Positions 41,641-52,451 of a stretch of DNA of 64,000 nucleotides are shown one piece after another. The DNA is taken from the NCBI GenBank assembly GCA_965204415.1, contig CBDBEL010000001.1:248001-312000 (forward strand). The letters are read 5' to 3'. Each line of letters opens with the position of its first letter. Within the stretch, counting starts at the first letter, position 1. Under the pieces are notes generated by a model, which did no database searches, was not told the DNA's origin, and worked only from the letters and a program-made list of their open reading frames with translations. The translations under genes were made by a program, and so were the position numbers. Source of the stretch: Aldehydirespirator sp965204415 (GTDB lineage Bacteria > Actinomycetota > Acidimicrobiia > Acidimicrobiales > Aldehydirespiratoraceae).

Positions 41641-42074
41641 ATCTCCGGCGCCGGCCGAAGCCGGGCCATCGATCGGGTTGCTCGGCTGCCGCCCGCCGAG
41701 GCGGGTGCGTGAGCAGCCTTGCGTCTTAGAGAGCCGGTCTCGCCGCTTGGGTGCGGAAAGACCTTGGCTCCTCCCCGGCGCCGAAGCGCCGGGCGGTCCG
41801 GCAAGCAGCCGGACCGTAACTTGACGGACATCGCCTCAGGCCACGCAGCCCGAGCCGACGCCCGCACTCGCTATGCGTCCGTCTCTTCCGTTTTCAAGAA
41901 GCAATCTCGCTCCGGGGCCAGTGGAACCCGGATGGAGCCGGGCAGGATGGCACCGAAGGCACAGTACTCCTACTGTGAACCCGGCCGCGCCCGAAGGCCC
42001 CGCCAAGGGTGACCGCCTACGCTATCGCGGCAAGCCGACCAACACAACCGGGTTCAGGCCAGCCTGGCTCGGAG
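41641..42074 (-). promoter_or_regulatory. rRNA operon leader and promoter region
   Basis: This non-coding stretch between tyrS and 16S holds strong hairpins: CGGTCCGGC/GCCGGACCG (41794-41802/41808-41816, 9 bp) and CCGGCGC/GCGCCGG with a CGAA tetraloop (41775-41792). GGTTGCTC and GAGCAGCC around 41677-41720 could form part of the pre-16S processing stem. An inverted repeat CACAGTA/TACTGTG at about 41960-41977 lies near the tyrS end. TTGAAA on the minus strand near 41897 followed by ATAGCG is a weak promoter candidate; I could not place a convincing one. Confidence 0.5.
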
Positions 42075-43334
42075 TCAGTCCACCACGAGAAGGTGCCGCT
42101 GGCGCCGGCCTCGCTGAACCAGCGCGTACCGGCCGTCCACCAGGTCGACTCGCTCGGACGGAGACCCCACACGCTGGCCGTTGACCCGGATCCCGCCCGA
42201 TGCGATCGATCGGCGGGCGTCCGAACGCGACTTGCACACCCTGGACGCGACCAGGGCGTCGACCACCGGCTCGCCGCTGTCGAGCACCGCACCCCCCAGC
42301 ACGGTCTCGGGCACGATGCCCCGCACCGCCTCCAGACGGTCCGCCGACAGGTCCGACTCCCCGAACAGCACCTCGGCGGCGACGCGGGACTGGCGGGCGG
42401 CCGCGTCGCCGTGCACCAGAGTGCAGACCTCGTCGGCCAGCGCCCGCTGGGCCCGGCGCTCATGGGGCGCGCCGGCGTGGGTCGCGATGATCTCAGCCAC
42501 CTCCGTCACCGGCAGCAGCGTGAGCTGCAGCAGCAACCGCTCGACGTCGCGGTCGTCGGTGTTGACGAAGTACTGGTGCAACTCGAAGGGCAGCGTGCGG
42601 GCGGGGTCGAGCCACACCGTGCCCTCGGCCGTCTTGCCGAACTTCTGGCCGTCGGCCCGGGTCATCAGAGGCCAGGTGAGCCCGTGGACCGACGCTCCGC
42701 TGCGGCGGCGGACCAGGTCGATGCCCGCGGTGATGTTGCCCCACTGGTCGGAGCCGCCCACCTGCAGGCGGCAGCCGTAATGCTCGAACTGCCACCAGTA
42801 GTCGAAGGCCTGCAGCAGCATGTAGCTGAACTCGGTGAAGGAGATCCCCTGCTCGCTGTCCATGCGGCTGCGCACCGAGTCCTTGGCCACCATCTGGTTG
42901 ACGGTGATGTGCTTGCCCACCTCTCGCAGGAAGTCGAGCAGCGTCACGTCTCGGGTCCAGTCGTAGTTGTTGACCAGCCGGGCCGCGCTGTCCCCGCCGA
43001 AGTCGAACAGCCCCTCGAGCTGGGTGCGGATGCCGGCGGTGTTGGCCTCGAGCGCGGCCGCGTCCAGAAGGGTGCGCTCGTCGGAACGGCCGCTGGGGTC
43101 ACCGACCATGCCGGTAGCCCCGCCCACCAGCGCCAGCGGGCGGTGGCCGGCCTCCTGGAAGCGGCGCAGCACCAGCACTCCCACCAGATGGCCGACGTGG
43201 AGGCTGTCGGCGCTCGGGTCCATGCCGCAATACAGGGTGACTGGCCCGGAATCGAGCAGTTCCCGGAGTCCGGCCTCGTCGGTGTGGTCGTGGACCAGCC
43301 CGCGGGCGCGCAGGTCGTCGAGCAGGCCAGCCAT
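42075..43334 (-). CDS. tyrS: Tyrosyl-tRNA synthetase
   Basis: This 419-residue class I synthetase charges tRNA-Tyr. HVGH (46-49) replaces HIGH, and KFGKT serves as the KMSKS loop; tyrosine-site sequences LYCGMDPSADSLHVGHL and GGSDQWGNITAGIDL are present. The C-terminal S4-like RNA-binding domain begins around CKSRSDARRSIASGGIRVNG. The start is ATG 43334; upstream codons overlap the divergent PBP promoter. No T-box leader is evident. It precedes the rRNA operon on the same strand. Confidence 0.96.
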   Translation of the reverse strand: MAGLLDDLRARGLVHDHTDEAGLRELLDSGPVTLYCGMDPSADSLHVGHLVGVLVLRRFQEAGHRPLALVGGATGMVGDPSGRSDERTLLDAAALEANTAGIRTQLEGLFDFGGDSAARLVNNYDWTRDVTLLDFLREVGKHITVNQMVAKDSVRSRMDSEQGISFTEFSYMLLQAFDYWWQFEHYGCRLQVGGSDQWGNITAGIDLVRRRSGASVHGLTWPLMTRADGQKFGKTAEGTVWLDPARTLPFELHQYFVNTDDRDVERLLLQLTLLPVTEVAEIIATHAGAPHERRAQRALADEVCTLVHGDAAARQSRVAAEVLFGESDLSADRLEAVRGIVPETVLGGAVLDSGEPVVDALVASRVCKSRSDARRSIASGGIRVNGQRVGSPSERVDLVDGRYALVQRGRRQRHLLVVD

Positions 43335-43435
43335 GGCGGCAAAGCCTACCGACGCGCCACCTTCAGCCGGGAGCGGCCCGCCCGTCGGCGGAGTGGTGGC
43401 GTGGTTCGGCACCACCGGTGCAGCACAATGAGTCA

Positions 43436-45619
43436 ATGAGCCACGCGGTCTCGGCCTCCAGGGCGATGCGTCGTCATGCTGCTTCGATCGCGCTCGTGGT
43501 GGCAGTGCTCGCCACCGGCTGCTCGGTCGAGCAGCGCGACATCACCTTCGACGTGGAGAAGCTGACCACCGCCCAGTCGTCGCGGATCTATTCCCGCGAC
43601 GGGGTCCTCATCACCGAACTGCGGGGCGAGCAGCGCCGCACCGACGTGACCGACATCGCCCTCATCCCGGAGGTGGTTCGCAACGCGGTGGTCGCCATCG
43701 AGGACGAGCGCTTCTACGAGCACGACGGGGTGGACCTCAAGGCCATCCTGCGGGCAGCCCGCTCCAACGTGTCCGCCGGAGGCATCAGCCAGGGCGGCTC
43801 GACCATCACCCAGCAGTACGTCGGCAACGTGTTCCTCGACCGCTCCGAGCAGACCGTGACCCGCAAGATCGAAGAGTTCTTCATGGCCCGGCGCTTCGAG
43901 CAGTTCTTCACCAAGGACTTCATCCTGCTGCGCTACCTGAACTGGGTGTACTTCGGCAACGGCGCCTACGGCATCGAGGCCGCGGCCCGCCAGTACTTCG
44001 GCGCCCCCGCCTGCGAGCTGGTCGCCACCGCGCCCGAGCGGGCCGCCGGGGCGTGCCTGAGGGTCACCGAGCTGACCTTGGAGCAGGCCGCGCTCCTCGC
44101 CGGGCTCATCCAGCGGCCCAGCGCCTTCGACCCCTACCGCAACCCCCAGGACGCCCGCCGGCGCCGCAACCTGGTGCTCGAGAGGATGCTGGCCAACGGC
44201 TTCATCACCCCCGACGAGCACGATCGGGCCTTCGACGAGCCGATCGTGCTGATCGAGGACATCCCGCTGCTCGAGGAGCGCTACCCGGCCGCCCACTTCG
44301 TCGAGGACGTCAAGCAGTGGTTCCTCGACAACCCGGCCTTCGGGCCCACCCGCGAGTACCGCACCCAGCTCCTGTTCGAGGGTGGCCTCGACATCCACAC
44401 CACCATCGACCTGGAGCTGCAGGCCAAGGCGGAAGCCGCCATCGAGGCGATCCTGCCTCACAACGAGTTCAATCCCGACGCCGCGGCGACCGTGCTGGGG
44501 GTGGGCGGCGCCGAGGAGGGACACGTCCTGGCCATGGTCGGTGGCCGCGACTTCTTCGGGGACGAGACCGATGCCAAGTTCAACCTGGCCAGCGGCAAGG
44601 GCCGCCAGGCCGGATCGGCCATGAAGCCGGTGGCGCTGGCCACCGCGCTGACCAGCGGCTTCTCGGTTACCAAGACCTACGACGCGCCCGACGAGTTGGA
44701 GATCGACCGTCCCGACATCTGCGGTCCGGTGTGGACCATTCGGGGCGGGCTGGGCTCGGAGCCCGAGGCGCCGGTGGACGCGAACCTGGTCGAGGCCATG
44801 CGTCGCTCGATCAACACGGTGTATGCCCAGCTCATGGTGGACGTCCGCCCGGCCAACTTCGTGACCATGGCCGAGCGGCTCGGTCTCGAGCCGGGCCGGA
44901 TCGCGCCGGTGTGCGCCGGGGTGCTGGGCACCGAGGACGTCAACACCGTGGAGTTGGCCACGATGTTCTCCACCTTCGCCCGGTCCGGGCGGCAGGCCGA
45001 CCCGACGATGGTGACCAGCATCATCCAACCCGACGGAACCGCCCTGTTCCGCCACCGCACCGACGACGTGCCCGTGCTCGATCCTTCGGTCGCCAATCAG
45101 ATCACATGGGTATTGGAGGGGGTGATCACCCAGGGGACCGGCCATCGGGCCGCAATCGACCGGCCCGCGGCGGGCAAGACCGGCACCGCCCAGAACTACG
45201 CCGACGCGACCTTCGTCGGGTACACCCCTCAGCGGGCCGCCGCGGTGTGGGTCGGCTTCCCCGACGCGCAGATCCCCATGGAGCCGCCCACCACCGACAT
45301 CAGGGTGACGGGTGGCACCTACCCGGCCCAGATATGGCGGGAGATCATGATCGCGGCCCACGAGGGCATCGATGCTGTCGCCCTGCCCCCTCCCCCGCCG
45401 AGCGCGCCCCCACCGACCACGGCGCCGCCCCGGCTCGACTCGGTCGAGATTCCCGACCTGGTGGGCCGGGCCTGGAACGCGGAGCAGATGACAGCCGAGT
45501 TGGCGGAACTGACGCTCGGGGTCGTCGCGGTGGAGGTCGAGACGGTCGAGTTCGCGGAGGGGACGATCATGGGGCAGGCCCCGGCGGCCGGGTCGCTCCA
45601 TCGGGGCGGGATCACGTGA
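43436..45619 (+). CDS. Class A penicillin-binding protein (transglycosylase/transpeptidase), truncated in its PASTA tail
   Basis: This 727-residue bifunctional cell-wall synthase has the glycosyltransferase motif EDERFYEHDGVD (catalytic Glu89), GGSTITQQ and RKIEEFF. The transpeptidase shows SAMKP (SxxK), SIN (SxN) and KTGTAQ (KTG). A Pro-rich linker leads to a PASTA domain (VEIPDLVGRAWNAEQMTAEL). The N-terminus is hydrophobic and ends LATGC at Cys29, which could be a lipobox rather than a plain membrane anchor. The frame stops at 45619 inside the last PASTA strand; the missing end is in the +1-shifted overlapping frame. Confidence 0.92.
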   Translation: MSHAVSASRAMRRHAASIALVVAVLATGCSVEQRDITFDVEKLTTAQSSRIYSRDGVLITELRGEQRRTDVTDIALIPEVVRNAVVAIEDERFYEHDGVDLKAILRAARSNVSAGGISQGGSTITQQYVGNVFLDRSEQTVTRKIEEFFMARRFEQFFTKDFILLRYLNWVYFGNGAYGIEAAARQYFGAPACELVATAPERAAGACLRVTELTLEQAALLAGLIQRPSAFDPYRNPQDARRRRNLVLERMLANGFITPDEHDRAFDEPIVLIEDIPLLEERYPAAHFVEDVKQWFLDNPAFGPTREYRTQLLFEGGLDIHTTIDLELQAKAEAAIEAILPHNEFNPDAAATVLGVGGAEEGHVLAMVGGRDFFGDETDAKFNLASGKGRQAGSAMKPVALATALTSGFSVTKTYDAPDELEIDRPDICGPVWTIRGGLGSEPEAPVDANLVEAMRRSINTVYAQLMVDVRPANFVTMAERLGLEPGRIAPVCAGVLGTEDVNTVELATMFSTFARSGRQADPTMVTSIIQPDGTALFRHRTDDVPVLDPSVANQITWVLEGVITQGTGHRAAIDRPAAGKTGTAQNYADATFVGYTPQRAAAVWVGFPDAQIPMEPPTTDIRVTGGTYPAQIWREIMIAAHEGIDAVALPPPPPSAPPPTTAPPRLDSVEIPDLVGRAWNAEQMTAELAELTLGVVAVEVETVEFAEGTIMGQAPAAGSLHRGGIT

Positions 45620-45876
45620 CCGTGGAGGTGGCGGCGGCGCCCGACCTGCCCCCGGTGCTCGACATGCCCGAGGTCGTGGGCCTGAGCGAGGCCGAGGCCC
45701 GCGGTGTGCTGGCCGCGGCCGGACTGGGGGTCGAGGTGCACGTCGAGCCGTTCTTCGATGAGGAGGCCGAGCAGTTCGGTGGCCAGCCCGGGATGGTCTG
45801 GCGCCAGGCTCCTGCGGCCGGAGTTCCCGTCGAGCCGGGCGGGTCGGCCGAGATATGGGTGAACCCCGACCAGTGA
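45616..45876 (+). pseudogene. Frameshifted PASTA tail of the penicillin-binding protein
   Basis: From GTG 45616 an 86-codon frame reads VTVEVAAAPDLPP, then a complete PASTA domain (DMPEVVGLSEAEARGVLAAA to GGSAEIWVNPDQ). Joined to the upstream protein it restores a normal PASTA end (GGIT-VTVEV), so one base is probably missing near 45614. It may be a true mutation, an assembly error, or a coupled small PASTA protein started at the GTGA overlap. Confidence 0.75.
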
Positions 45877-46493
45877 CCACCGGCGAACCGCCCCCGGCGC
45901 ATCCGGCCCCCGTCGGCGACGGCACGGCGCCGAGCCCGAGCCGGAGCCGGCTGCGACTGGTGGGCAGGTGGCTGGGCGGCCTGTTCGTGGTGGGCAGCTT
46001 CGTGTTCTGGGCCTGGGCCTTCTCGCCGTGGGCCCGTACCGAGAACCCGGGCCGGCTCGACGACCGGTCCTTCGTGGAGTGGGCCGACCAGCGCTGCGCC
46101 GAGGCCCAGGCGGCCATCGACGACCTGCCGTCGCCGCGGGAAGCCTCGTCCCGGGCCGAGCGGGCCGATCAGGTGGACCGGGGCACCGACGCGGTGGAAT
46201 CCCTCGTGGCCGACATCCGCCTGAGGGCCGAGGCTTCGCTGTCGTCGTCCACGGCGGGCGACGGACCGCCCGACGCAGAACTGGTCGATGCTTGGCTGGA
46301 GGACTGGGACGTCTACGTCTCGGACCGCCGCAGCCATTCGGAGAGGCTGCGCACCGCCGATGCGGACACGCCCGACCGGGAGCTGCGCTTCCTGCTGGTG
46401 GACATGACCGAGGGCAGCACCTACACCGAGCGCATGGACGGCTTCGCCCGCCTCAACAACATGGACAACTGCCAGGTCCCCGGCGACGTGTAG
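45873..46493 (+). CDS. Single-pass membrane protein, function unknown
   Basis: This protein of 206 residues (or 212 from ATG 45855) has a Pro-rich cytoplasmic N-terminus, one membrane segment (WLGGLFVVGSFVFWAWAF) and an acidic, mostly helical outer domain rich in Glu, Asp and Arg with Cys in DQRCAEAQAAI and NMDNCQV. GTG 45873 overlaps the PASTA frame stop (GTGA), so it belongs to the PBP operon and may assist cell-envelope work. No family recognised. Confidence 0.75.
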   Translation: MTTGEPPPAHPAPVGDGTAPSPSRSRLRLVGRWLGGLFVVGSFVFWAWAFSPWARTENPGRLDDRSFVEWADQRCAEAQAAIDDLPSPREASSRAERADQVDRGTDAVESLVADIRLRAEASLSSSTAGDGPPDAELVDAWLEDWDVYVSDRRSHSERLRTADADTPDRELRFLLVDMTEGSTYTERMDGFARLNNMDNCQVPGDV

Positions 46494-46572
46494 CACGCCA
46501 CCGCTCCAGTAGTGAATTGTAGCAATTAATGGTGATAGTCACGCATAAACATAACAATTGCGTCTAGAGGGG

Positions 46573-47160
46573 TCAGGGTCGAGAGACGTCAGCCACGGCA
46601 GGCACATGGAAGCGCCAGGGGAGGTCGGTGCCGTTGGTGAGGCCGATCCTGGTGGTGACGGCGGGGGCCTGCGGGGGCGGTGTGCCGTCGTCGACGATGG
46701 TGACGCCCTGGTCGGCGGTGACGAGGTCGGCGCCGTCGACGGCTCCGTCGATGCCGAGGGCCTGGGTGAGCTTGGCCGGGCCGCTGCACAGGTCGCGGTC
46801 CCGGCGGGCGGCCGGGCCCCGGGCCGCGTACATGGCGTCGAGGCCCGCCAGTGGTGTCAGGGCGCGCAGCAGGACGGCCGCGGCCACGCCGTCGGTCTCG
46901 GCCACGACGTTGGCGCACCAGTGCATCCCGTAGGTGAAGTACACGTAGAGATGGCCTGGCGGGCCGAACATGGTGGCGTTGCGCTTGGTCCTGCCCCGGA
47001 AGCCGTGGCTGCCGGGATCGTCAGCGCCCCGGTAGGCCTCGACCTCGACGATCCGGCCGGCGCGGCCGTCGGGCGCCACCAGCACCTTGTTGAGAAGATC
47101 GGGCGCGACCTTGAGCGCGCCCCGTGCGTAGAAGCCCCGGTCCAGAGCTTGACGCTTCAC
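46573..47160 (-). CDS. mpg: DNA-3-methyladenine glycosylase (AAG/MPG family)
   Basis: This 195-residue base-excision enzyme removes alkylated purines. It has LLNKVLV, the catalytic region IVEVEAYRGADDPGSH (Glu activating water), RNATMFGPPGHLYVYFTYGMH and the GPAKLTQALGI motif of the family. The start is the GTG at 47160, overlapping the argH stop by GTGA. The mpg gene after the arg operon and before tyrS matches mycobacterial order. The 79-bp gap to the convergent membrane-protein gene is unusually AT-rich with AATTGT/ACAATT inverted repeats, a likely termination zone. Confidence 0.93.
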   Translation of the reverse strand: MKRQALDRGFYARGALKVAPDLLNKVLVAPDGRAGRIVEVEAYRGADDPGSHGFRGRTKRNATMFGPPGHLYVYFTYGMHWCANVVAETDGVAAAVLLRALTPLAGLDAMYAARGPAARRDRDLCSGPAKLTQALGIDGAVDGADLVTADQGVTIVDDGTPPPQAPAVTTRIGLTNGTDLPWRFHVPAVADVSRP

Positions 47161-48542
47161 CCCAGGCGAGCCGTGTCGGCTTCGATCCGCTGCCGGAAGC
47201 GCTCCATCTGGGCGGCCACCGCCTCGGGACCGCCTGCCCCGGGCGTGTTGCGGCGGGCCACCGACGCGCCCGGCTCAAGCAGCGCGGCGGCTTCGGAGCC
47301 CAAGTCCGGATGCGCGGCCACCAGGTCGGCCAGCGACCCCTCGCCCGCCAGTGAGCGCCTCACCAGGTCACCGACGATGGCGTGGGCCTCCCGGAACGGT
47401 GTCGCCTGCGCCACCAGCCACTCGGCCAGGTCGGTGGCCGCCGCGTAGGGTGACGACGCGGCCGCGGCCATGCGGTCGGTGTCGAAGCGGGCGGTGGCCA
47501 GCAGTCCGTCGAGAGCGGCCAGCGTCAGCATGGCCGTGTCGACCGCGTCGAACAGCGGCTCCTTGTCCTCCTGGAGATCCTTGGCGTAGGCCAGCGGCAG
47601 CCCTTTGAGGGTGGCCAGCAGGCCGGCCAGGTGCCCGATCAGCCGCCCGGCCTTGGCCCGGGCCAGTTCGGCGACGTCGGGGTTCTTCTTCTGGGGCATC
47701 ATCGACGAGCCGGTGGCGAAAGCGTCGTCGAGCTCCACGAAGCCGAACTCCGACGACGTCCACAGCACCAGCTCCTCGCCCAGCCGGCTCAGATGCACGC
47801 CGAGGACAGCCAGCGCGTAGAGGGCGTCGGCCACGAAATCGCGGTCGGCCACCGCGTCGAGGCTGTTGTCGAACACCGCTGCGAAGCCCACTTCGGCCGC
47901 GGTCCGCTCGGGGTCCAGCGGCAGCGACGATCCGGCCAGCGCACCCGCCCCCAACGGCGACACGTCGGCCCGCCGCCGGGCCTCGGCCAGCCGGTCGACG
48001 TCGCGGGCCAGCGCCCAGCCGTGGGCCAGCAGATGGTGGGCCAGCAGCACCGGCTGGGCCTGCTGGAGGTGGGTGTAGCCGGGCAGCAGCGCCGCTCCGG
48101 CGTCGGCGGCCCGGGCCAGCAGCGTGGCCTGGAGCCCCAGTACCGCCCGGGCGACGTCGTCCAGGGCGGCCCGGGTCCACAGCCGCAGGTCGGCGGCCAC
48201 CTGGTCGTTGCGGCTGCGGCCGGTGTGGAGCTTGGCCCCGGCCGGGGTGATCTCGGTGACCCGCCGCTCCACCGCGGTGTGGATGTCCTCGTCGCCGGGA
48301 GCGGCCACGAACCGGCCCTCGGCTATCTCGGCCTCCACCTCGTCGAGCGCGGCCCCGATGGCGTCCCGCTCGGCCGGGCTGATCAGGCCGACGGCGGCCA
48401 GCATCGTCGCGTGGGCGCGCGACCCCGCGATGTCCTCGCGGAACATCCTGCGATCGAATCCGAGGCTGTCGTTGAGGGCCCGGAGCGCCTCGGCGGGATC
48501 CCCGTCGAACCGCCCGTGCCACAGAGTCGCCGAATCGTCCAC
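47157..48542 (-). CDS. argH: Argininosuccinate lyase
   Basis: This 461-residue enzyme of the fumarase/aspartase superfamily splits argininosuccinate to arginine and fumarate, the last step of arginine synthesis. The signature GSSMMPQKKNPD is present, with TGRSRNDQVAADLRLW and GYTHLQQAQPV earlier. The start is taken as GTG 48542 (VDDSATLWHG), two bases after the argG stop, with GGGGGA upstream. The length matches the family. Confidence 0.96.
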   Translation of the reverse strand: MDDSATLWHGRFDGDPAEALRALNDSLGFDRRMFREDIAGSRAHATMLAAVGLISPAERDAIGAALDEVEAEIAEGRFVAAPGDEDIHTAVERRVTEITPAGAKLHTGRSRNDQVAADLRLWTRAALDDVARAVLGLQATLLARAADAGAALLPGYTHLQQAQPVLLAHHLLAHGWALARDVDRLAEARRRADVSPLGAGALAGSSLPLDPERTAAEVGFAAVFDNSLDAVADRDFVADALYALAVLGVHLSRLGEELVLWTSSEFGFVELDDAFATGSSMMPQKKNPDVAELARAKAGRLIGHLAGLLATLKGLPLAYAKDLQEDKEPLFDAVDTAMLTLAALDGLLATARFDTDRMAAAASSPYAAATDLAEWLVAQATPFREAHAIVGDLVRRSLAGEGSLADLVAAHPDLGSEAAALLEPGASVARRNTPGAGGPEAVAAQMERFRQRIEADTARLG

Positions 48543-48544
48543 AA

Positions 48545-49810
<1,266 letters not shown>

Positions 49811-49840
49811 CTGATTCCTTCTTCCAACTCCGTGCGGTGA

Positions 49841-50308
49841 TTACCGGCCCAATCCGGCCAGATCCCTCAGGCGCTCGGCCAGGTCCGATCCCGGTGTCCC
49901 GTCGGTGGCCACCACGATCAACGAGTCGTCGCCGGCCACGGTGCCGAGCACCTCTTCGAGACCGGCCCGGTCCAGAGCGGATGCCACCACATGGGCCGAG
50001 CCCGGCGGCGTGCGTACCACCGCCAGGTTGCCCGACGAGCCGATGTCGGCCACCCAGTCGCCCATCACCCTGCGGAGATGCTCCTCCGGCGCGATGCGTT
50101 CGGCCGGATGCTCCGGGATGGCGTAGACAGTGCTGCCCCCCGGCACCCGGACCTTCACCGCGCCCAGGCCGTCGAGGTCCCGCGACACGGTGGCCCGGGT
50201 GGCGGTGATACCCGAGTCCGACAGCAGGTCGACGAGCTGCTGCTGGCTGGCCACTGCGTGCTCGGCTAGCAGCTGGACTATGAGGTGCTGGCGGCTGGTC
50301 TTGCTCAT
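49841..50308 (-). CDS. argR: Arginine repressor
   Basis: This 155-residue ArgR has an N-terminal winged helix-turn-helix (SQQQLVDLLSDSGITATRATVSRDL, residues about 20-45) and a C-terminal oligomerisation/arginine-binding domain containing the SDLAERL region. It senses arginine and represses the arg operon in which it sits, between argF and argG. The gap to argF is 8 bp. Its likely operator is in the argC upstream region. Confidence 0.95.
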   Translation of the reverse strand: MSKTSRQHLIVQLLAEHAVASQQQLVDLLSDSGITATRATVSRDLDGLGAVKVRVPGGSTVYAIPEHPAERIAPEEHLRRVMGDWVADIGSSGNLAVVRTPPGSAHVVASALDRAGLEEVLGTVAGDDSLIVVATDGTPGSDLAERLRDLAGLGR

Positions 50309-50316
50309 GGCTGGAC

Positions 50317-51210
50317 TCAATCGGCCTGTTCCATGAGCCACAGCAGCAGACCCCGGGCCGCGTGCATCCGGTTGGCGGCCTGCGGCCACACCCGGCTCTG
50401 GGGCCCGTCGAGCACGGTTGATGCCACCTCCTCGCCCCGATGGGCGGGCAGGCAGTGAAGGAACACGGCATCGGCTGAGGCCCGGGCCATCATCCTGCGG
50501 TCCACTCTGAACCCGGCGAAGTCCTTGCGGCGCTTCTCGGCCTCCTGCTCCTGGCCCATCGAGGTCCACACATCGGTGTAGACCACGTCGGCGCCGCTCA
50601 CCGCCTCGGCCGGCCTCTGCACCTGCACCGGTTCGCAGCCGTGGCGGCGCATCCGCCGCAGGTCGGCTTCGCTGAACTCGTAGCCCGGGGGACTGGCGAT
50701 ACGCACCGACATGCCCGCCAAGCCGGCGGCGTACGCCAGCGAGTGAGCCACATTGTTGGCGTCGCCGACGTAGGCCAGGACACGGCCTTCGAGATGGCCG
50801 CGAGCCGCCCGGATCGTCAGCAGATCGGCCACGGCCTGGGTGGGGTGGGCGGCGTCGCTGAGCAGGTTGATCACCGGCACGGCGCTCACGGCCGCCATGC
50901 GCTTCACCGTGTCGTGGGCGAATACCCTCGCCCCGATCACCGCGCTGTAGCACGCCAGAGTGCGGGTCACGTCCTCGACGCTCTCGCGCTCGTCCAGACC
51001 GACCTCGCCCGCGCCGATGTAGGTGGGGTGGCCCCCCAGCTGCACCACAGCCATCTCGGTGGCGCTGCGCGTACGGGCCGAGGGCTTCTCGAACAGCAGG
51101 GACGCGCCCTTGCCCGCCAGCACCGGCGGCGGGTTCGGGGTGGTCGCCAGGTTCATGATCCGGGCGAGCTCGCTCGGACCCAAGTCATCGATATCTAGGA
51201 AGTGGCGCAT
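50317..51210 (-). CDS. argF: Ornithine carbamoyltransferase
   Basis: This 297-residue carbamoyltransferase forms citrulline. The carbamoyl-phosphate loop is KPSARTRSA (STRTR variant), with HPTQAVADLLT and the ornithine motif FLHCLPAHRG. The start ATG 51210 is fixed by AGGAG six bases upstream. It follows argD by 55 bp. Confidence 0.96.
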   Translation of the reverse strand: MRHFLDIDDLGPSELARIMNLATTPNPPPVLAGKGASLLFEKPSARTRSATEMAVVQLGGHPTYIGAGEVGLDERESVEDVTRTLACYSAVIGARVFAHDTVKRMAAVSAVPVINLLSDAAHPTQAVADLLTIRAARGHLEGRVLAYVGDANNVAHSLAYAAGLAGMSVRIASPPGYEFSEADLRRMRRHGCEPVQVQRPAEAVSGADVVYTDVWTSMGQEQEAEKRRKDFAGFRVDRRMMARASADAVFLHCLPAHRGEEVASTVLDGPQSRVWPQAANRMHAARGLLLWLMEQAD

Positions 51211-51265
51211 GTGAACTCCTTCATCGAGTGTGGATCGATTGTCGCAAGTGGGTCGCGGTCGCGCA

Positions 51266-52450
51266 TCAGCGCTGCTCCAGGACACCCGCCAGGATGGAGC
51301 ACCCTTCGGCGAGTTGTTCGGTGGAAACCACGAACGGAGGGGCGAGGCGCAGCGCGGTCGGGGTCACGCCGTTGACGACCAGGCCGGCCTCCAGGCAGGC
51401 CGAGGCGACATCCTTGGCGGCGCGCCCAGCGCGGGCCTCTTCGGACAGCTCCGCGGCTAGCAGCAGGCCCCGACCCCTCACGCTGGTGACGTCGTCGAGC
51501 GCGCCCAGCAGGTCCCTCAGCTCGGCTCCGAGCCGGCTGGCCACCGCGGGGGCGTCCATGGCCTGCATCTCAGTGAGCACGGCCCGGGCCGCAGCCAGCG
51601 CCAGCGGCTGGCCCGCGAAGGTGGAGCCGTGGTCACCGGGCCCGAAGGCGGCCGCGACCTCGGCCCGGGCCCACACCGCGCCCACCGGCACCCCGTTGCC
51701 GAGCGCCTTGGCCATGGTCACGATGTCGGGCTGCACACCGTCGTGCTGGTAGCCGAACCAGTGGCCGGTCCGGCCCAGTCCGGTCTGGATCTCGTCCAGC
51801 ACGAGCAGGATGCCGCGCTCGTCGCAGACCCGCCGCACGGCCTGCAGATAGCCGTCGCCGGCCGGGATCACGCCCCCCTCGCCCTGCACCGACTCCAGCA
51901 CCACCGCGCCGACGGAGGGATCCAGGGCGGCTGCCAGCGCGTCGATGTCGTCGAAGGGCACGTGACGGAAGCCGTCCGGCATCGGCTGGAAGGGCTCATG
52001 CTTGTCGGGCTGGCCCGTGGCCGCCAGCGCGGCCAGCGTCCGGCCGTGGAACGATCCGTAGGCGCTCACCACCGCGTGGCGACCCCTGCCGGAGTGCTTG
52101 CGGGCCAGCTTGAGCGCGGCCTCCACCGCCTCCGCGCCGGAGTTCTGGAACAGGATCCGGCCCGGTTCGGTGTCACCGCCGGGTCCGGACCGGATAAGCC
52201 GGTCGAGCGTCTCCACAACCTCGGCCGTGGGCTCGTTGGCGAACAGGTTGGAGGTGTGGATCAGCGTCGACGCCTGCGAGGCGACCGCCTCGGTGACCGC
52301 CGGGTGGGCGTGACCCAGCCCGGTGACGGCCAGGCCGCACAGGAAGTCGAGGTAGCGGCGGCCGCGGTCGTCCCACAGCTCGGCGCCGTCGCCCCGCACG
52401 AACGTCACCGGCGGGGTCCCGTAGTTGTTCATCAGCGCAGCCCTGCTCAT
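51266..52450 (-). CDS. argD: Acetylornithine aminotransferase
   Basis: This 394-residue class III PLP aminotransferase converts N-acetylglutamate semialdehyde to N-acetylornithine. The PLP Lys is in VTMAKALGNGVPVGA; LVLDEIQTGLGRTG carries the cofactor Asp. ATG 52450 lies 43 bp after the argB stop, in a stretch containing a duplicate of the argB 3' end. The old argB stop in that duplicate overlaps the argD ATG (ATGA), suggesting original translational coupling. Confidence 0.95.
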   Translation of the reverse strand: MSRAALMNNYGTPPVTFVRGDGAELWDDRGRRYLDFLCGLAVTGLGHAHPAVTEAVASQASTLIHTSNLFANEPTAEVVETLDRLIRSGPGGDTEPGRILFQNSGAEAVEAALKLARKHSGRGRHAVVSAYGSFHGRTLAALAATGQPDKHEPFQPMPDGFRHVPFDDIDALAAALDPSVGAVVLESVQGEGGVIPAGDGYLQAVRRVCDERGILLVLDEIQTGLGRTGHWFGYQHDGVQPDIVTMAKALGNGVPVGAVWARAEVAAAFGPGDHGSTFAGQPLALAAARAVLTEMQAMDAPAVASRLGAELRDLLGALDDVTSVRGRGLLLAAELSEEARAGRAAKDVASACLEAGLVVNGVTPTALRLAPPFVVSTEQLAEGCSILAGVLEQR

Positions 52451-52451
52451 G

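Noticed and set aside
42181..43431. Plus-strand frames opposite tyrS
   Set aside because: They are shadows of a well-supported synthetase gene.
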